DNA of 64,000 bases from Methanobrevibacter wolinii SH (lineage in GTDB: Archaea > Methanobacteriota > Methanobacteria > Methanobacteriales > Methanobacteriaceae), in the NCBI RefSeq assembly GCF_000621965.1, contig NZ_KK211375.1:1-64000 (forward strand), written 5' to 3'. How positions within the stretch are numbered: position 1 is the stretch's first letter; the number at the start of each line of letters is the position of its first letter. A program made the translations under genes and the position numbers. Of the stretch, positions 30,640 through 40,898 are shown in pieces. Under the pieces are notes generated by a model, which was given only the letters and a program-made list of their open reading frames with translations, was not told the origin of the DNA and did no database searches.

Positions 30640-32100
30640 ATGAATTATAAAATTATTGGGGCTGGAAATGCAGGAAGACCTGTTGCAAGATTATTAAATC
30701 ATTTAGGTAATCATGTTGAGATTACAGATCCTAAAGAACTTGATGATTTTCATCCAGACTTTAAAAGAAGACTTTTAGAAATGGAAAGTGAAGGTGTAAT
30801 TTTAGATTTAGGAAATCCAAAACCTGAATTTAATGATATCGATTATGTTTACATGGCTCCAACTTTACCAAAAACATCTTATGCATATAAAAAAGTTCAA
30901 GAATTGAATCTTAAAGTTTTAACAAATGAGATGGTAAGTGAATTTATTAATGATGCTATTACTTTAGATATTATTGGTATTACTGGAACTATGGGTAAAA
31001 CAACAACAACCTATATCACTACTACTATTTTTGAAGCAGCAGGATATAATGTATGGTCATGTTCATCACTTAATCAAAATCTAGTTAGTGAAGTAATTGT
31101 TGATGGTATTGTTAATGGTCAAAATGAAGAATGTGATATCTGTGTATTTGAAATACCTCATGGAACTGCTGGACTTTTCCCAAATATAAACATAAAAGTT
31201 GGAATTTTCTTAAATATTCATGAAGATCATTTATCTGAGTTTGGAGGATCTATGGAAAAATACATTAATAGAAAACTCTTTATAGCTCGTGATAGTGAAA
31301 CTTTAATTGCAAGTAATCATTTAAAACAACTTCTTGAAGAACGTACTAATAGAAATGATATATTATATTATGGTTGGGAAAACCCTGATTGGGATACAAG
31401 TTTCTGTAATTTTATAGGTATTGGTTCTAAAGGCTCTATTGAAATAAAATATGATACTGATAAATTAAAAACAGGTATTGGTCCAATTAAAGGTAGTTTT
31501 ACATCACCGTTTAAAATGAAAAGCTATTTCTATGAAAATACAACAGCAGCAGCTGCAGCAGCTTTAACTTATGGTATTAATAAAGAATCTATTATTAAAG
31601 CTTTAAGTAAATTTAAAGGTCTTGAAGTTCACATGGAAAATATTGGTAAATATAATGGTCGTGAAGTTATTCTTGATTCTGCATTTTTATATGAAGGTAT
31701 GAGACTTACTATGGAATACTTTAAAGATGATGATGTTGTTCTTTTATTAGATAATTTTGATACCACAACTAAAAGAGATAAACAAGAAGTAGGTAGATTA
31801 TGTGGTAAGTATGTTAATGTAATTGTTGCAACTGGATTTAATGAAGTTACTCAAAAAGTAGAGATGGCTGCTGCAGAAGCTATTCTTGAAGGTTCTAAAA
31901 ATACTAAAGCTAAAGGTGTAGTTGCAGATACTATGGAAGAAGGTTCTAAACTTTGTATTAAATATTCAAAGCCTGGAGATATTATTCTTCATATTGGACC
32001 AGTTATTATGCATGATAGAGAAAGAATTGTTTCTAGTATTAAAAAAGGTCTTAAAGAAGGTTGTTTAGAATATGAAGGTAAATTTGATTATGAAGAATAA
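30640..32100 (+). CDS. Mur ligase family protein, probable pseudomurein peptide ligase
   Basis: A 486-residue three-domain Mur ligase. An N-terminal Rossmann-like domain opens with IIGAGNAGRPVARLL. The central ATPase has GTMGKTTTT at 116-124, the EIPHGTAGLF segment in place of the usual second motif, and NIHEDHLSEFGG. A C-terminal ligand domain contains ILDSAFLYEG. Methanobacteriales use several such paralogues to build the peptide of pseudomurein. It is therefore most likely one of these ligases, though the amino acid it adds cannot be inferred. The related F430 synthetase CfbE is an alternative, but the N-terminus does not look like that family as I remember it. Confidence 0.72.
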   Translation: MNYKIIGAGNAGRPVARLLNHLGNHVEITDPKELDDFHPDFKRRLLEMESEGVILDLGNPKPEFNDIDYVYMAPTLPKTSYAYKKVQELNLKVLTNEMVSEFINDAITLDIIGITGTMGKTTTTYITTTIFEAAGYNVWSCSSLNQNLVSEVIVDGIVNGQNEECDICVFEIPHGTAGLFPNINIKVGIFLNIHEDHLSEFGGSMEKYINRKLFIARDSETLIASNHLKQLLEERTNRNDILYYGWENPDWDTSFCNFIGIGSKGSIEIKYDTDKLKTGIGPIKGSFTSPFKMKSYFYENTTAAAAAALTYGINKESIIKALSKFKGLEVHMENIGKYNGREVILDSAFLYEGMRLTMEYFKDDDVVLLLDNFDTTTKRDKQEVGRLCGKYVNVIVATGFNEVTQKVEMAAAEAILEGSKNTKAKGVVADTMEEGSKLCIKYSKPGDIILHIGPVIMHDRERIVSSIKKGLKEGCLEYEGKFDYEE

Positions 32101-32263
32101 TTAATTTATTTTTTGTTATATTTTTTTGTTCTAATAGTTTTTTACTTTTTATTATATTTTACTTCTTTTTTTAGTATTTTATATTTAATTTAGAGTTTAT
32201 AAGATATTTAACTGATTTTTTACTATTTAAAAAATATTTTTTAGTGATTTTTTATTATAACTT

Positions 32264-32335
32264 ATTTCATATAACTTATAACTTATAACTTATTATTTAT
32301 TATTTATAATTTATAAATTATAACTTATAAATTTA
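32264..32335. repeat. simple AACTTAT-type tandem repeats upstream of hef
   Basis: TAACTTAT words recur about six times (ATAACTTATAACTTATAACT, then degenerate TTATTATTTATTATTTATAA). The core resembles the marR operator arm but is low-complexity. It lies 40-110 bp before the hef start, so it may overlap its promoter. Confidence 0.6.
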
Positions 32336-32373
32336 ATAAAAGGTTTATAAACTTAGAAACTTAAAATAGACTT

Positions 32374-34737
32374 ATGTCAAATTATATAGTACATCCTTTA
32401 CTTAGAAAAAATACTGTTGAATCAAGAATCTATCAGAAGGTTCTAGCAGCAAACGCTCTTAAAAAAGGAAATACTATGATTGTTGCACCAACAGCTTTAG
32501 GTAAAACTATTGTGGCTGTTCTTGTAGCTGCAGATAGGTTAGAAAAATTAAAAGGAACTAAAGTTCTTATTTTATCTCCAAGTAAACCTTTAACTATTCA
32601 ACATGAAGAATCTTTTAGAGAATTTTTAACAGTTCCATGTACTGCTCTTACTGGTTCTATTAAACCAGATGATAGAAAAGAAAGATGGGAAGAATCATCT
32701 GTTATATGTGCTACTCCACAAACTGTTGAAGCAGACTTATTAAATGGAAGATACACACTAGAAAATGTTTCTTTAATAGTATTTGATGAATGTCATCATG
32801 CTGTTGGTTCTTATTCTTATGTTTATTTAGCAAATAGATATATTCAAGAAAGAGATAACCATTTAATTCTAGCTTTAACAGCTTCTCCAGGATATGATAA
32901 AGCTAAAATTAAAGAAGTTTGTGATAATTTATTTATTCAAGATGTTGTAGTTAAATCTGAAGAAGATCCTGATGTAAAACCATATTTTAACCCAATTAAA
33001 ATTGATTGGATTCCTGTAGAACTTGGAAGAGATCTTGAAAAAATACAATCATTACTTAAAAAATCATTAAAATCAAGATTAAAAGCTTTAAAAAATATGG
33101 GAGTTATTAATTCAATTACAGTTAATAAAAGAGATATTCTTAAAGCAAGAGGTAGAGTTCAAAATAAATTAGCTACTACAACTAATCCTCCTAAGGAATG
33201 TTATCAAGCTATTTCAATTTTAACTGCAGTAATTAATTTACAACATGCTTTAGAATTAGTTGAAACACAAGGTGTAATAACATTTAATCAATATGTGAAT
33301 AGATTAAAAAAGAAAAAAACTAAAGCATCTAGAAATCTTTTCATGGATCATAATTTCTCACGTGCTGTTCGTCTTTCAAGTATTGCAGAAGAAAATGGTC
33401 ATGAACATCCTAAGCTTAGGAAGTTAATAAGTATTCTTAAACAAGAATTAGGTTATGAAGATGGTCAAACTAGATTAAAATCTTTACGTGAAATGGAAGA
33501 TTCTCATGATAGTAGAACCTCTCCTAAAATCTTAGTTTTTACTCAATTTAGAGATACTCTTGAAATGATTCGTCAAAAATGTGAAGATGAAGGTATTAAA
33601 GCTATTAAATTTTATGGTCAAGGTACACGTGATGGAGAGAAAGGTTTAACCCAAAAACAACAACATGAGATTATTAAAGCATTTAAAATGGGTATTTATG
33701 ATGTACTTTTATCTACTAGTGTTGCAGAGGAAGGTATTGATATACCAGCTATTGATCTTGTAGTATTATATGAACCTGTACCTTCTGAAGTTAGAATGAT
33801 TCAACGTAGAGGAAGAACTGGAAGGAAACATCAAGGTAGAATGAAAGTACTTATAACAAAAGGCACTATTGATGAAGCTTATTTCTGGTCTTCTAAACGT
33901 AAAGAAAGAAATATGAAATCACAATTAATTAATAATGATTTATTTAAAAATATTAATCTTAATGCTGTAGAGAGAATGAATAGTGTTAGGAATATTAAAT
34001 CAGTTGATAATCTTAATGAACTTAATAAAGAAGAAGATAAATTAAATAATAAAAATAAACGAAAAAAAGTTGTGGTTTATGCTGATTCAAGAGAAGGAAA
34101 CTCAAAAGTTATACGAAATCTTGATACAATTGGTGTTAATGTTGAAGTTAAAACTATGACTGTTGGAGACTATCAAATAACTGATGATATTATTATTGAA
34201 CGTAAAACTGCTAAAGATTTTGTAGATTCTATTGTAGATAAACGTTTATTTAAACAAGCAACATTAATGATGGAAGAATTTAAAAAACCAATAATGATTT
34301 TAGAAGGTAATGATTTTTATTCTGGTTTTATAAATCCTAATGCTATTCGTGGAGCTATAGCTTCAATTGCTATTGATTTTGGAATAAGTATTATACCAAC
34401 TCGTGGTCCTGATGATACAGCAGCAATGATTAAACGTATTGCTATTAAAGAGCAGAATGGTAAAACTCCAAGTATTCAAATTAGAACAGAGAAAAAACCA
34501 GATAATCTTTGGGAACAACAACAGTTCATCATTGAATCTTTACCAAATATTGGTCCAGTAACTGCTAAAAAATTATTAAAACATTTTGGTACTGTTAAAA
34601 ATATTATAAATTCTTCAGTAGAAGATTTAACAGAAGTTGAAGGAATTGGTAAAAAAACTGCTAATGAAATTATTAAAGTTGTTGAATCAAAATATTTACA
34701 TTTTAAAAAAGATGATAAAAATAAAAAATTGATGTAA
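32374..34737 (+). CDS. hef: Hef helicase/nuclease (FANCM-XPF-like)
   Basis: A 787-residue archaeal Hef, which remodels and cuts stalled forks and flap structures. The N-terminal superfamily 2 helicase has the P-loop APTALGKT at 38-45 and DECH at 138-141. Motif VI is QRRGRTGRK near residue 485-493, and the insert domain lies between. An acidic/Lys linker joins it to an XPF-type nuclease with DSRE at 571-574, GDY at 598-600 and ERKTAKD at 609-615. Two C-terminal helix-hairpin-helix motifs (LPNIGPVTAKKLLKHFG and EGIGKKTANEI) bind DNA. All catalytic residues are present, so it should be active. Confidence 0.96.
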   Translation: MSNYIVHPLLRKNTVESRIYQKVLAANALKKGNTMIVAPTALGKTIVAVLVAADRLEKLKGTKVLILSPSKPLTIQHEESFREFLTVPCTALTGSIKPDDRKERWEESSVICATPQTVEADLLNGRYTLENVSLIVFDECHHAVGSYSYVYLANRYIQERDNHLILALTASPGYDKAKIKEVCDNLFIQDVVVKSEEDPDVKPYFNPIKIDWIPVELGRDLEKIQSLLKKSLKSRLKALKNMGVINSITVNKRDILKARGRVQNKLATTTNPPKECYQAISILTAVINLQHALELVETQGVITFNQYVNRLKKKKTKASRNLFMDHNFSRAVRLSSIAEENGHEHPKLRKLISILKQELGYEDGQTRLKSLREMEDSHDSRTSPKILVFTQFRDTLEMIRQKCEDEGIKAIKFYGQGTRDGEKGLTQKQQHEIIKAFKMGIYDVLLSTSVAEEGIDIPAIDLVVLYEPVPSEVRMIQRRGRTGRKHQGRMKVLITKGTIDEAYFWSSKRKERNMKSQLINNDLFKNINLNAVERMNSVRNIKSVDNLNELNKEEDKLNNKNKRKKVVVYADSREGNSKVIRNLDTIGVNVEVKTMTVGDYQITDDIIIERKTAKDFVDSIVDKRLFKQATLMMEEFKKPIMILEGNDFYSGFINPNAIRGAIASIAIDFGISIIPTRGPDDTAAMIKRIAIKEQNGKTPSIQIRTEKKPDNLWEQQQFIIESLPNIGPVTAKKLLKHFGTVKNIINSSVEDLTEVEGIGKKTANEIIKVVESKYLHFKKDDKNKKLM

Positions 34738-34821
34738 AATTAAATATCTTAATATTATATATTTAATTAGATACTTAGTTTTAATTAGAATATTTTTAAA
34801 TATTAATTTTAATTTTTAATG

Positions 34822-34960
34822 TAGTAGTTTATTAATAATATTAATTTTAATTAAATTATTAATTTTTAATTAGTAGTTTATTAATAATATTTTAATTAAA
34901 TTATTTATTCTTAATTAGTAATTTATTAATAATATTAATTTTAATTATTAATCTTAATTT
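34822..34960. repeat. imperfect 45-49-bp tandem repeat, about 2.7 copies
   Basis: Copies start with TAGTAGTTTATTAATAATAT at 34822 and 34871, and with TAGTAATTTATTAATAATAT at 34916. They fill the spacer up to the trmI ribosome site (GGTGG at 34969-34973). Confidence 0.75.
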
Positions 34961-34977
34961 ATTAGCTTGGTGGTATA

Positions 34978-35709
34978 TTGAAAGTTATTATGGATGAAAG
35001 AGGGAAAAAATATTTAATTCCTCAAGATAAAGAATTCCAAAGTGATTTAGGAATTATTAAAAAAGAACAAATGGAAAGAGCAACAATAGGAGATACTTTA
35101 ACTACTCATTTAGGTAAAGATTTTAAAGTTATTAAACCTAATGTTAATGATTTCATTGATTTAATGGATAGAAGATGTTCTATTTTAATTCAAAAAGACA
35201 TTGGTGTTGTACTTTCCCATACTGGCTTAGGTTCTGGTGATCGTGTTGTAGATGCAGGTACTGGTGCTGGGGCTAGTGCATTAAATTTTGGAAATGTAGT
35301 AGGTAAAACAGGTCATGTTACCTCCTATGAAATAAGAGAAGATTTTGCTAAAGTTGCAAGTAAGAATATTGAAAATTTCGGTTTAACTAATATTGAAATT
35401 AAAAATCAGGATATTAAAGAGGGTATTGAAGAAGAAGACCTTGATTTAGTATTTCTTGATTTACCTAAACCTTATGAAATATTTGAAAGTGTTTGGTCTA
35501 GTTTAAAATTAGGAGGATGGTTAGCTGTTTATGCTCCATATATGGAACAAGCAGAACTTGCATATAAAATTTCTAAAAAATTAGGTTTTTCAAATATTGA
35601 TATTCTTGAAACTTTAGAAAGAGGCATTGAAGTTAGAAATCAAGGTATGAGGCCTAAAACACGTATGGTTGGTCATAGTGGTTATTTAATCTTTGCACGT
35701 AAATTATAA
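34978..35709 (+). CDS. tRNA (adenine-N1)-methyltransferase TrmI
   Basis: A 243-residue class I SAM methyltransferase that makes m1A in the T-loop/A57-58 of archaeal tRNA. An N-terminal beta domain (KVIMDERGKKYLIP) precedes the Rossmann core, with motif I VVDAGTGAGASALNF near residue 91. The acidic strand TSYEIRED follows, and the catalytic-loop DLVFLDLPKPYE is near 160. The start is TTG at 34978 with GGTGG five bases upstream; no ATG fits. In archaea the same enzyme can methylate both A57 and A58. Confidence 0.92.
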   Translation: MKVIMDERGKKYLIPQDKEFQSDLGIIKKEQMERATIGDTLTTHLGKDFKVIKPNVNDFIDLMDRRCSILIQKDIGVVLSHTGLGSGDRVVDAGTGAGASALNFGNVVGKTGHVTSYEIREDFAKVASKNIENFGLTNIEIKNQDIKEGIEEEDLDLVFLDLPKPYEIFESVWSSLKLGGWLAVYAPYMEQAELAYKISKKLGFSNIDILETLERGIEVRNQGMRPKTRMVGHSGYLIFARKL

Positions 35710-35803
35710 AAAATAAAATAAATTTTTATTTATTTAATTTAATAAAAAATAGTATAATTAAATATTTGTATATAAATATTTAATTATTTAATAAGTTTAA
35801 ATT

Positions 35804-37951
35804 TTATTCATCTTCTTCTTTATCTTTTCTGAATTTATATCCAGCAATAATTAATAATACTATGATTATAAGAATTATTCCAAATGGTATTTTATAGTCA
35901 TTATTTTTAATACTTTTAGTATTTTTGTAAATTGCATATGCTTTAGGTGATGATTGACCACCATCTCCAGCAGATGAAATTGATGCACTAGCTAATTCTT
36001 GACTTGATGTTCCTGTATTTATATTTGTTGAGTTACTTGCAATTTTACTTAATCCATTATGGTTTAAAAAGGAATTACCATTATTAAAGAATATTGCTCC
36101 ATTATTTCTAATTCCATTTCCATTATGAATTATACCATTTTGAGAGGAATTTGTATTAAAGCCACTATGGGATCCAGTACCATTTCCATGGAATGGATTT
36201 GTACTGTTTCCAGTTCCGTTTCCATTAAATGGATTTGTACCATTTCCATTAGTATTTGTATTAAAGAAATTTCTAGTATTTGGAGTATATAAATTGTTCA
36301 TTGCATTTATGACATCCTTAGGAATTAAATCTTTAGACATATCTTGTTTTTCATTAGGGTTTCCAGTATTGTTGAAAACTTGATTATTGTATCCTTCATA
36401 ATCATTATGTATATCAACAGCATCATTTCCTTGTGAATGGTCTGTTATTAATACATTGTTTCCAACTTTACTATCTGTAACTCCATGACCTGCATCTAAC
36501 ATTACTGCTTTATATCCATTGGTTATAACTTTATTGTATTGTATATTGTATTTATGATTTCCACTTGTAGATTGTGAATAACTAATACCATAAATATTAT
36601 TCTTACTATTGTTATTGTTGTTTACATTTTGTGCATAGATTGTGTTATTTAATATTATATCATCACTATCTTGTACTTCAATACCTGCAACTAATGCCCA
36701 GTTATTTTCACTAGCATAACCTGTAATATTTATGAAATTACTTAAGATATAAAGTTTTACTTCTCCATAATAATTGTTGGAATATATTCCAAGGTTTGGA
36801 CCATTATTTATACTTGTTAAATTGTTATATGCAATTTTTATATCTGATGAAGGTCCATTTATTTGGATTGGATATGCAGCACCATTTGAATCTTGTCCAC
36901 CATATGTTTTCATATGGATTTCATTATCTACAATGGTTACATTATTCATAATATAAATATCTAAACCATATAAGTAGTTATTAACTCCTTTTTTAGTTAT
37001 TAAATCTTCTTCATAGATTTTATTTCCTTTAATAACTGCTTTATCACATTTATAAAACATACATGCATCTAATGTAGGAAAAGCTCCTCCTAAAGTAGAT
37101 GCTGTAACGTTTACATAGTTGTTAATAAAATTAATATATTTTGAATCTTCAGCTCCAAAACCAAGTACATAATCCATACTTACTCCACCAAAGATTCCTC
37201 CTTGCCAATTAACTGGTACTAAAGGTAGTTTACAATTAATTTTATTTCCATAGATTAATCCAAGGGTTGTATCTCTTATAAGGACACCATATTTATGATA
37301 TCCATCTGGATTTGTACTTGTAAGATTTACTGTACTGTAATATAGATTGAATCTAAAGATATTTTTATAACCAGTATCTCCTACATAGATTCCAAAACCA
37401 TTATTTCCAGCTGGAACATTATAATCCATTGTAATATTATCAATGGTTATATTATCAGATCCAACATAAATACCTGAATCTTTATTATCACTAAAACTTT
37501 TATTTAATTGGAAGTTTAAGTTTTGGATATAAATGTTTTTACCATATAATCCAAGTACTGTATTTTTCAATAGTGAATTATTACCTACTATGACAGTATT
37601 ATCTGATTCAATTCTAAGAGTATTTAAATCTTTAAATTCTCCTTGAAATACAATGATTTTACCACCATATTCTGGTTTTAATTTATTATTATCATCAAAG
37701 TAATTATGAATATTACTTGAATTTACAGTATAATAATCAGGATTTTCGCTTTGATTTAAAGATAAAGAACTTTTGTCTTGTTTTATATTATTATTACTAA
37801 TATTATTATCAATATTATTATTAGTATTTGTTAAAACAGGACTTGTATGATTATTTATTATTGTGTTGTTATCTGTACTTGCACTAATTCCATTTAAACA
37901 ACAAAATATAATAACCAGACTTAATGTAAAAATAACTATTGATTTTTTCAT
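35804..37951 (-). CDS. membrane-anchored adhesin-like protein with beta-helix
   Basis: A 715-residue surface protein. The signal peptide is within residues 1-25 (MKKSIVIFTLSLVIIF…ISAS). An Asn-rich linker follows, and a long right-handed beta-helix (NosD/pectate-lyase type) occupies ~75-545, recognisable by repeated NNxI/NxI..N turns. From ~575 to 640 there is a low-complexity Gly-Asn-Thr-Phe stretch with NGNGTGNSTNPFHGNGTG units, then a Ser-rich segment. A single C-terminal membrane helix (~688-706) ends in KFRKDKEEDE, which holds it in the cytoplasmic membrane. It differs from the unanchored Ig-repeat protein at 26653. Probably a cell-surface binding or glycan-interacting protein; no enzymatic motif recognised. 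Confidence 0.85.
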   Translation of the reverse strand: MKKSIVIFTLSLVIIFCCLNGISASTDNNTIINNHTSPVLTNTNNNIDNNISNNNIKQDKSSLSLNQSENPDYYTVNSSNIHNYFDDNNKLKPEYGGKIIVFQGEFKDLNTLRIESDNTVIVGNNSLLKNTVLGLYGKNIYIQNLNFQLNKSFSDNKDSGIYVGSDNITIDNITMDYNVPAGNNGFGIYVGDTGYKNIFRFNLYYSTVNLTSTNPDGYHKYGVLIRDTTLGLIYGNKINCKLPLVPVNWQGGIFGGVSMDYVLGFGAEDSKYINFINNYVNVTASTLGGAFPTLDACMFYKCDKAVIKGNKIYEEDLITKKGVNNYLYGLDIYIMNNVTIVDNEIHMKTYGGQDSNGAAYPIQINGPSSDIKIAYNNLTSINNGPNLGIYSNNYYGEVKLYILSNFINITGYASENNWALVAGIEVQDSDDIILNNTIYAQNVNNNNNSKNNIYGISYSQSTSGNHKYNIQYNKVITNGYKAVMLDAGHGVTDSKVGNNVLITDHSQGNDAVDIHNDYEGYNNQVFNNTGNPNEKQDMSKDLIPKDVINAMNNLYTPNTRNFFNTNTNGNGTNPFNGNGTGNSTNPFHGNGTGSHSGFNTNSSQNGIIHNGNGIRNNGAIFFNNGNSFLNHNGLSKIASNSTNINTGTSSQELASASISSAGDGGQSSPKAYAIYKNTKSIKNNDYKIPFGIILIIIVLLIIAGYKFRKDKEEDE

Positions 37952-38472
37952 TAAAAAGCCTCTTTATTTTTTATATCTTAATAATTAGGATAATTTAATT
38001 TTTATTTAATATTTAACTTGTTAAATTCCTTTAAAATTATATAAAATTTATTTATAATTTATAAATAGATGAATTAATAAGTAAACTTCTAATTAAATAG
38101 GGTTTAACAAGAGTATTTATTTCAATAATATTATTTTTTATTATTAAATTATTCTTTATAATTTTTAAGATATACTTTAATATTTTTATATTTTATTATA
38201 TAATATTTTTTATATTTGATATTTTATTAAGTAAATTTATAATTAATATTTTAAAAATAGTGGTTTTTTTATAAGAAGCTATTAAAATTAATAATAATAT
38301 TATTATTAATTATATTAATTAATTTTTAAGTATTAAACTCTTAAATTTAAGTTAAATTTTTTAAAAATAATTTAATGAAATTAAATTATTAATTAAGGAT
38401 TTTTATAGATTTAAATATGAAAATAAAGTAAAAATAAGTATTAAATTTAATTTCATTATTTATAAAATAAAC
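37952..38472. other. 521-bp AT-rich spacer
   Basis: Lies between the end of the ArsA gene and the start of the surface protein gene, both on the minus strand, so it should contain that gene's promoter. Alternating TAATAATAATATTATTATTA near 38290-38315 is palindromic but simple sequence. No gene seen. Confidence 0.35.
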
Positions 38473-39486
38473 TTATAATTGAATAGTTTTATGTTGAACT
38501 TCATCATTTTCTCTTCCTTCATAAAGAATTTCACCAAATTTAGTTAAGTTATCAATACCTTTAACTTCATCTTTAAACAAAGGAACCTGTGTAATTTCCT
38601 GATTTTTAAATTTTTGATTAATTAAAGCTAAACGTTTTTGTTGTAGGACATACCTTGAGTGACAAAAATCACAGTCATCAATATCGGGCATAACTTGATT
38701 TACAATAACCCCATCAGTGGTTATATCATGTTTATTTAATGCTTCAATAGCTCTTTCTGATTCATAAATAGACATTTCTTCAGGAATAACAACCATTTTA
38801 AATGTAGTTCTATCAGGATCAGATAATACTTTCTTAGCTTTTTCTACTTCACGTTTAGTTCTTTCAAGCTCTTCACTAGTTCTTGCATCATCTCCATCTA
38901 GAAATGGAAGGATATTTTTAATTTTATTTGCAGCATCACCAAGTTTAGCTTTAGCTTTCATCATACGTCCTACCCATGTTTCCATTAGTTCTGGGAATGA
39001 TAAAAGTCTTAATGTATGTCCTGTAGGTGCAGTATCAAATACTACCATATCATAATCATTACTTTCATCATTTATGATTTTTAAGAAAACTTCAAATGCT
39101 GCAGTTTCATCAGCACCAGGTGCAGAAGAAGCCATATCCATTTGATCAGCTAAAATATCTAAACCAAACATTGTATTACTATCTGTAGAACTTGCTTTTC
39201 TTGCATCAATTTCTCTTTGTTTTTCTTCCATTGCTACATCGGGATCTATTTCAAGACCCCATAAATTTTCACGAATGAATTTTGGATAAGGTCCAATATA
39301 TGTTTCAAGTGAATCAGATAATGAGTGGGCAGGGTCAGTTGATACAAGTAATGTTTTTTTACCTTTATTTGCAAGCCAAATAGCTGTTGAAGCTGAAACA
39401 GATGTTTTTCCAACTCCTCCTTTTCCACCTACAAATATGAATGTTGTTTTATCTTTATTAAAATCAAATAAATCTTTAAATGCCAT
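38473..39486 (-). CDS. ArsA/Get3-type ATPase
   Basis: A 337-residue SIMIBI-class ATPase. The deviant Walker A is GGKGGVGKTS (20-29) and switch I is STDPAHSLSD. DTAPTGHTLRLLSFP (from residue 151) is diagnostic of ArsA/Get3. A CxxC pair at Cys272/Cys275 matches the zinc site of Get3 dimers. The Cys triad used for arsenite by bacterial ArsA is not evident. Archaeal members are therefore more likely chaperones for tail-anchored membrane proteins than arsenite pumps. No ars genes are near. The GGTGAAATT ribosome site is upstream. Confidence 0.92.
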   Translation of the reverse strand: MAFKDLFDFNKDKTTFIFVGGKGGVGKTSVSASTAIWLANKGKKTLLVSTDPAHSLSDSLETYIGPYPKFIRENLWGLEIDPDVAMEEKQREIDARKASSTDSNTMFGLDILADQMDMASSAPGADETAAFEVFLKIINDESNDYDMVVFDTAPTGHTLRLLSFPELMETWVGRMMKAKAKLGDAANKIKNILPFLDGDDARTSEELERTKREVEKAKKVLSDPDRTTFKMVVIPEEMSIYESERAIEALNKHDITTDGVIVNQVMPDIDDCDFCHSRYVLQQKRLALINQKFKNQEITQVPLFKDEVKGIDNLTKFGEILYEGRENDEVQHKTIQL

Positions 39487-39753
39487 AATTTCACCATTAA
39501 TATCTATTTTTTTAATAATTTTATTTATACAATTTTTAAAAATTTATATTTTTATTTAAGATTTTATCTTAATTAAATTAAAATCACAATATTATTCTTA
39601 AATTTTAAGTGATTATAGTGAATTATTTAAATAAGTAAAATCATTAAATTATTTTAGTAACTAAAAGTTATTATTATAATTATATTTTATAATATATAAT
39701 CTTTTGTTAATTTTAAATATAATAAGTTAAAATTTTAATATAGAGGTATGTCT

Positions 39754-40293
39754 ATGTTTCAAGAACTTGAAGAATTAGGAAAAAATAGATATAATTCTAA
39801 ATCTGAGCTTCTTAAAATATTGAAAGAAGAATCACGTAAAATTTCAATATATGATCAAATGAAAGTAGTAAATGAATTAAAAGAATCTTTAAATTCTGTA
39901 CAAAAACAGTATAGAAAAGATTTCTTTAAAACATATGCTAAAGGTTTTGTAATAAGAATTAATACTATAAAAGATGAAAATCTAGAGAAATATTCTAATG
40001 ATGAATTTGATATAGATGAATATATAAAATCAATTATAATACTTAAAAGGCAATATGAAGAAGATAATGAGAATAAAACAAATAGTAAAGAATTTAAAAC
40101 TATTTATACGATTATATCTTTATATACAACATTTATACTTGAAGAACCTATACATGAAATTGGTACTAAATTTCCTGGAAATTTAGAGATTATATATAAA
40201 AATGGAAAATATTACTGTCCAGTTAAAAAGAATAATGAGGATAATCCTAAAGCAGTATGTCAATTTTGTATTGCTGAAAATCTTGATTATTAA
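39754..40293 (+). CDS. DUF2115 family protein (UPF0305)
   Basis: A protein of about 180 residues: a long helical N-terminal part, then a conserved C-terminal block IHEIGTKFPG, YYCPVKKNNEDNP and VCQFCIAEN, whose four cysteines suggest a small metal site. This matches a family restricted largely to methanogens whose function is unknown. An ATG at 39748 is also in frame, but the GAGG at 39743-39746 is too close to it and well placed for ATG 39754. A single gene, divergent from the ArsA ATPase. Confidence 0.85.
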   Translation: MFQELEELGKNRYNSKSELLKILKEESRKISIYDQMKVVNELKESLNSVQKQYRKDFFKTYAKGFVIRINTIKDENLEKYSNDEFDIDEYIKSIIILKRQYEEDNENKTNSKEFKTIYTIISLYTTFILEEPIHEIGTKFPGNLEIIYKNGKYYCPVKKNNEDNPKAVCQFCIAENLDY

Positions 40294-40370
40294 TAAATTT
40301 TCTTAAAAGTCTTTATAATTCTTAAAAAATAGATTTTTTTAAAAATCCTTATAATTCTTAAAATAAATAG

Positions 40371-40467
40371 ACTTTGTTGAAATTTTTATAATTTTTAGAA
40401 TAAACTTTCTTAAAAGTGATTTTCAAGTATTAAGTTTAAATTTTTATAAATAAGATTTCAACATACT
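40371..40467. mobile_element. MITE-like element with TGTTGAAAT ends
   Basis: ACTTTGTTGAAATTT at 40371-40385 is inverted as AAGATTTCAACATACT at 40452-40467. The interior is non-coding. The right end lies inside a 68-bp tandem repeat, which duplicates that end at about 40520-40535. Related AATTCTTAAAATAAATAGAC words precede it (40295-40370). Confidence 0.45.
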
Positions 40468-40597
40468 TAGTAAATTCTCTTAAATTTAATTTTTAATTAT
40501 AGTTTAAATTTTTATAAATAAGATTTCAACATACTTAGTAAATTCTCTTAAATTTAATTTTTAATTATAGTTTAAATTTTTATAGATAAGATTTCAA
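40433..40597. repeat. 68-bp tandem repeat, about 2.4 copies
   Basis: The unit beginning AGTTTAAATTTTTATAAATA starts at 40433, 40501 and 40569. The first two are identical over 68 bp, and the third is partial and diverged. Each contains the GATTTCAACATACT terminal word of the MITE-like element. The spacer from 40598 to 40898 is otherwise AT-rich without features. Confidence 0.9.
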
Positions 40598-40898
40598 AAA
40601 ATTCTATTAAAATTAAACTTGATTTATTATATGAATTTTTTATTAAATTTAAAAGATTTATATGAATATATAAACATTATATTTTTATAATATGACTTTA
40701 AAATTTAAATTAAGTATTTTTAGTTAGTTTTAACTTATTTTATTTTTTTAAAACTGAAAATATAATTATAAAAATTAAATTCATAGTTTTTTATCTATAA
40801 ATAATTAATTTTTATTAGAAACTTAATTATAAATAAATTAAAAACAATATATAATACATTAATGAATTTTTAATAAAAAATTGTTTAATGTGATTTTT

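Noticed and set aside
38473-39486. Arsenic resistance locus
   Set aside because: The ATPase has a Get3-like CxxC and no ars genes are adjacent, so an arsenite pump role is not supported.
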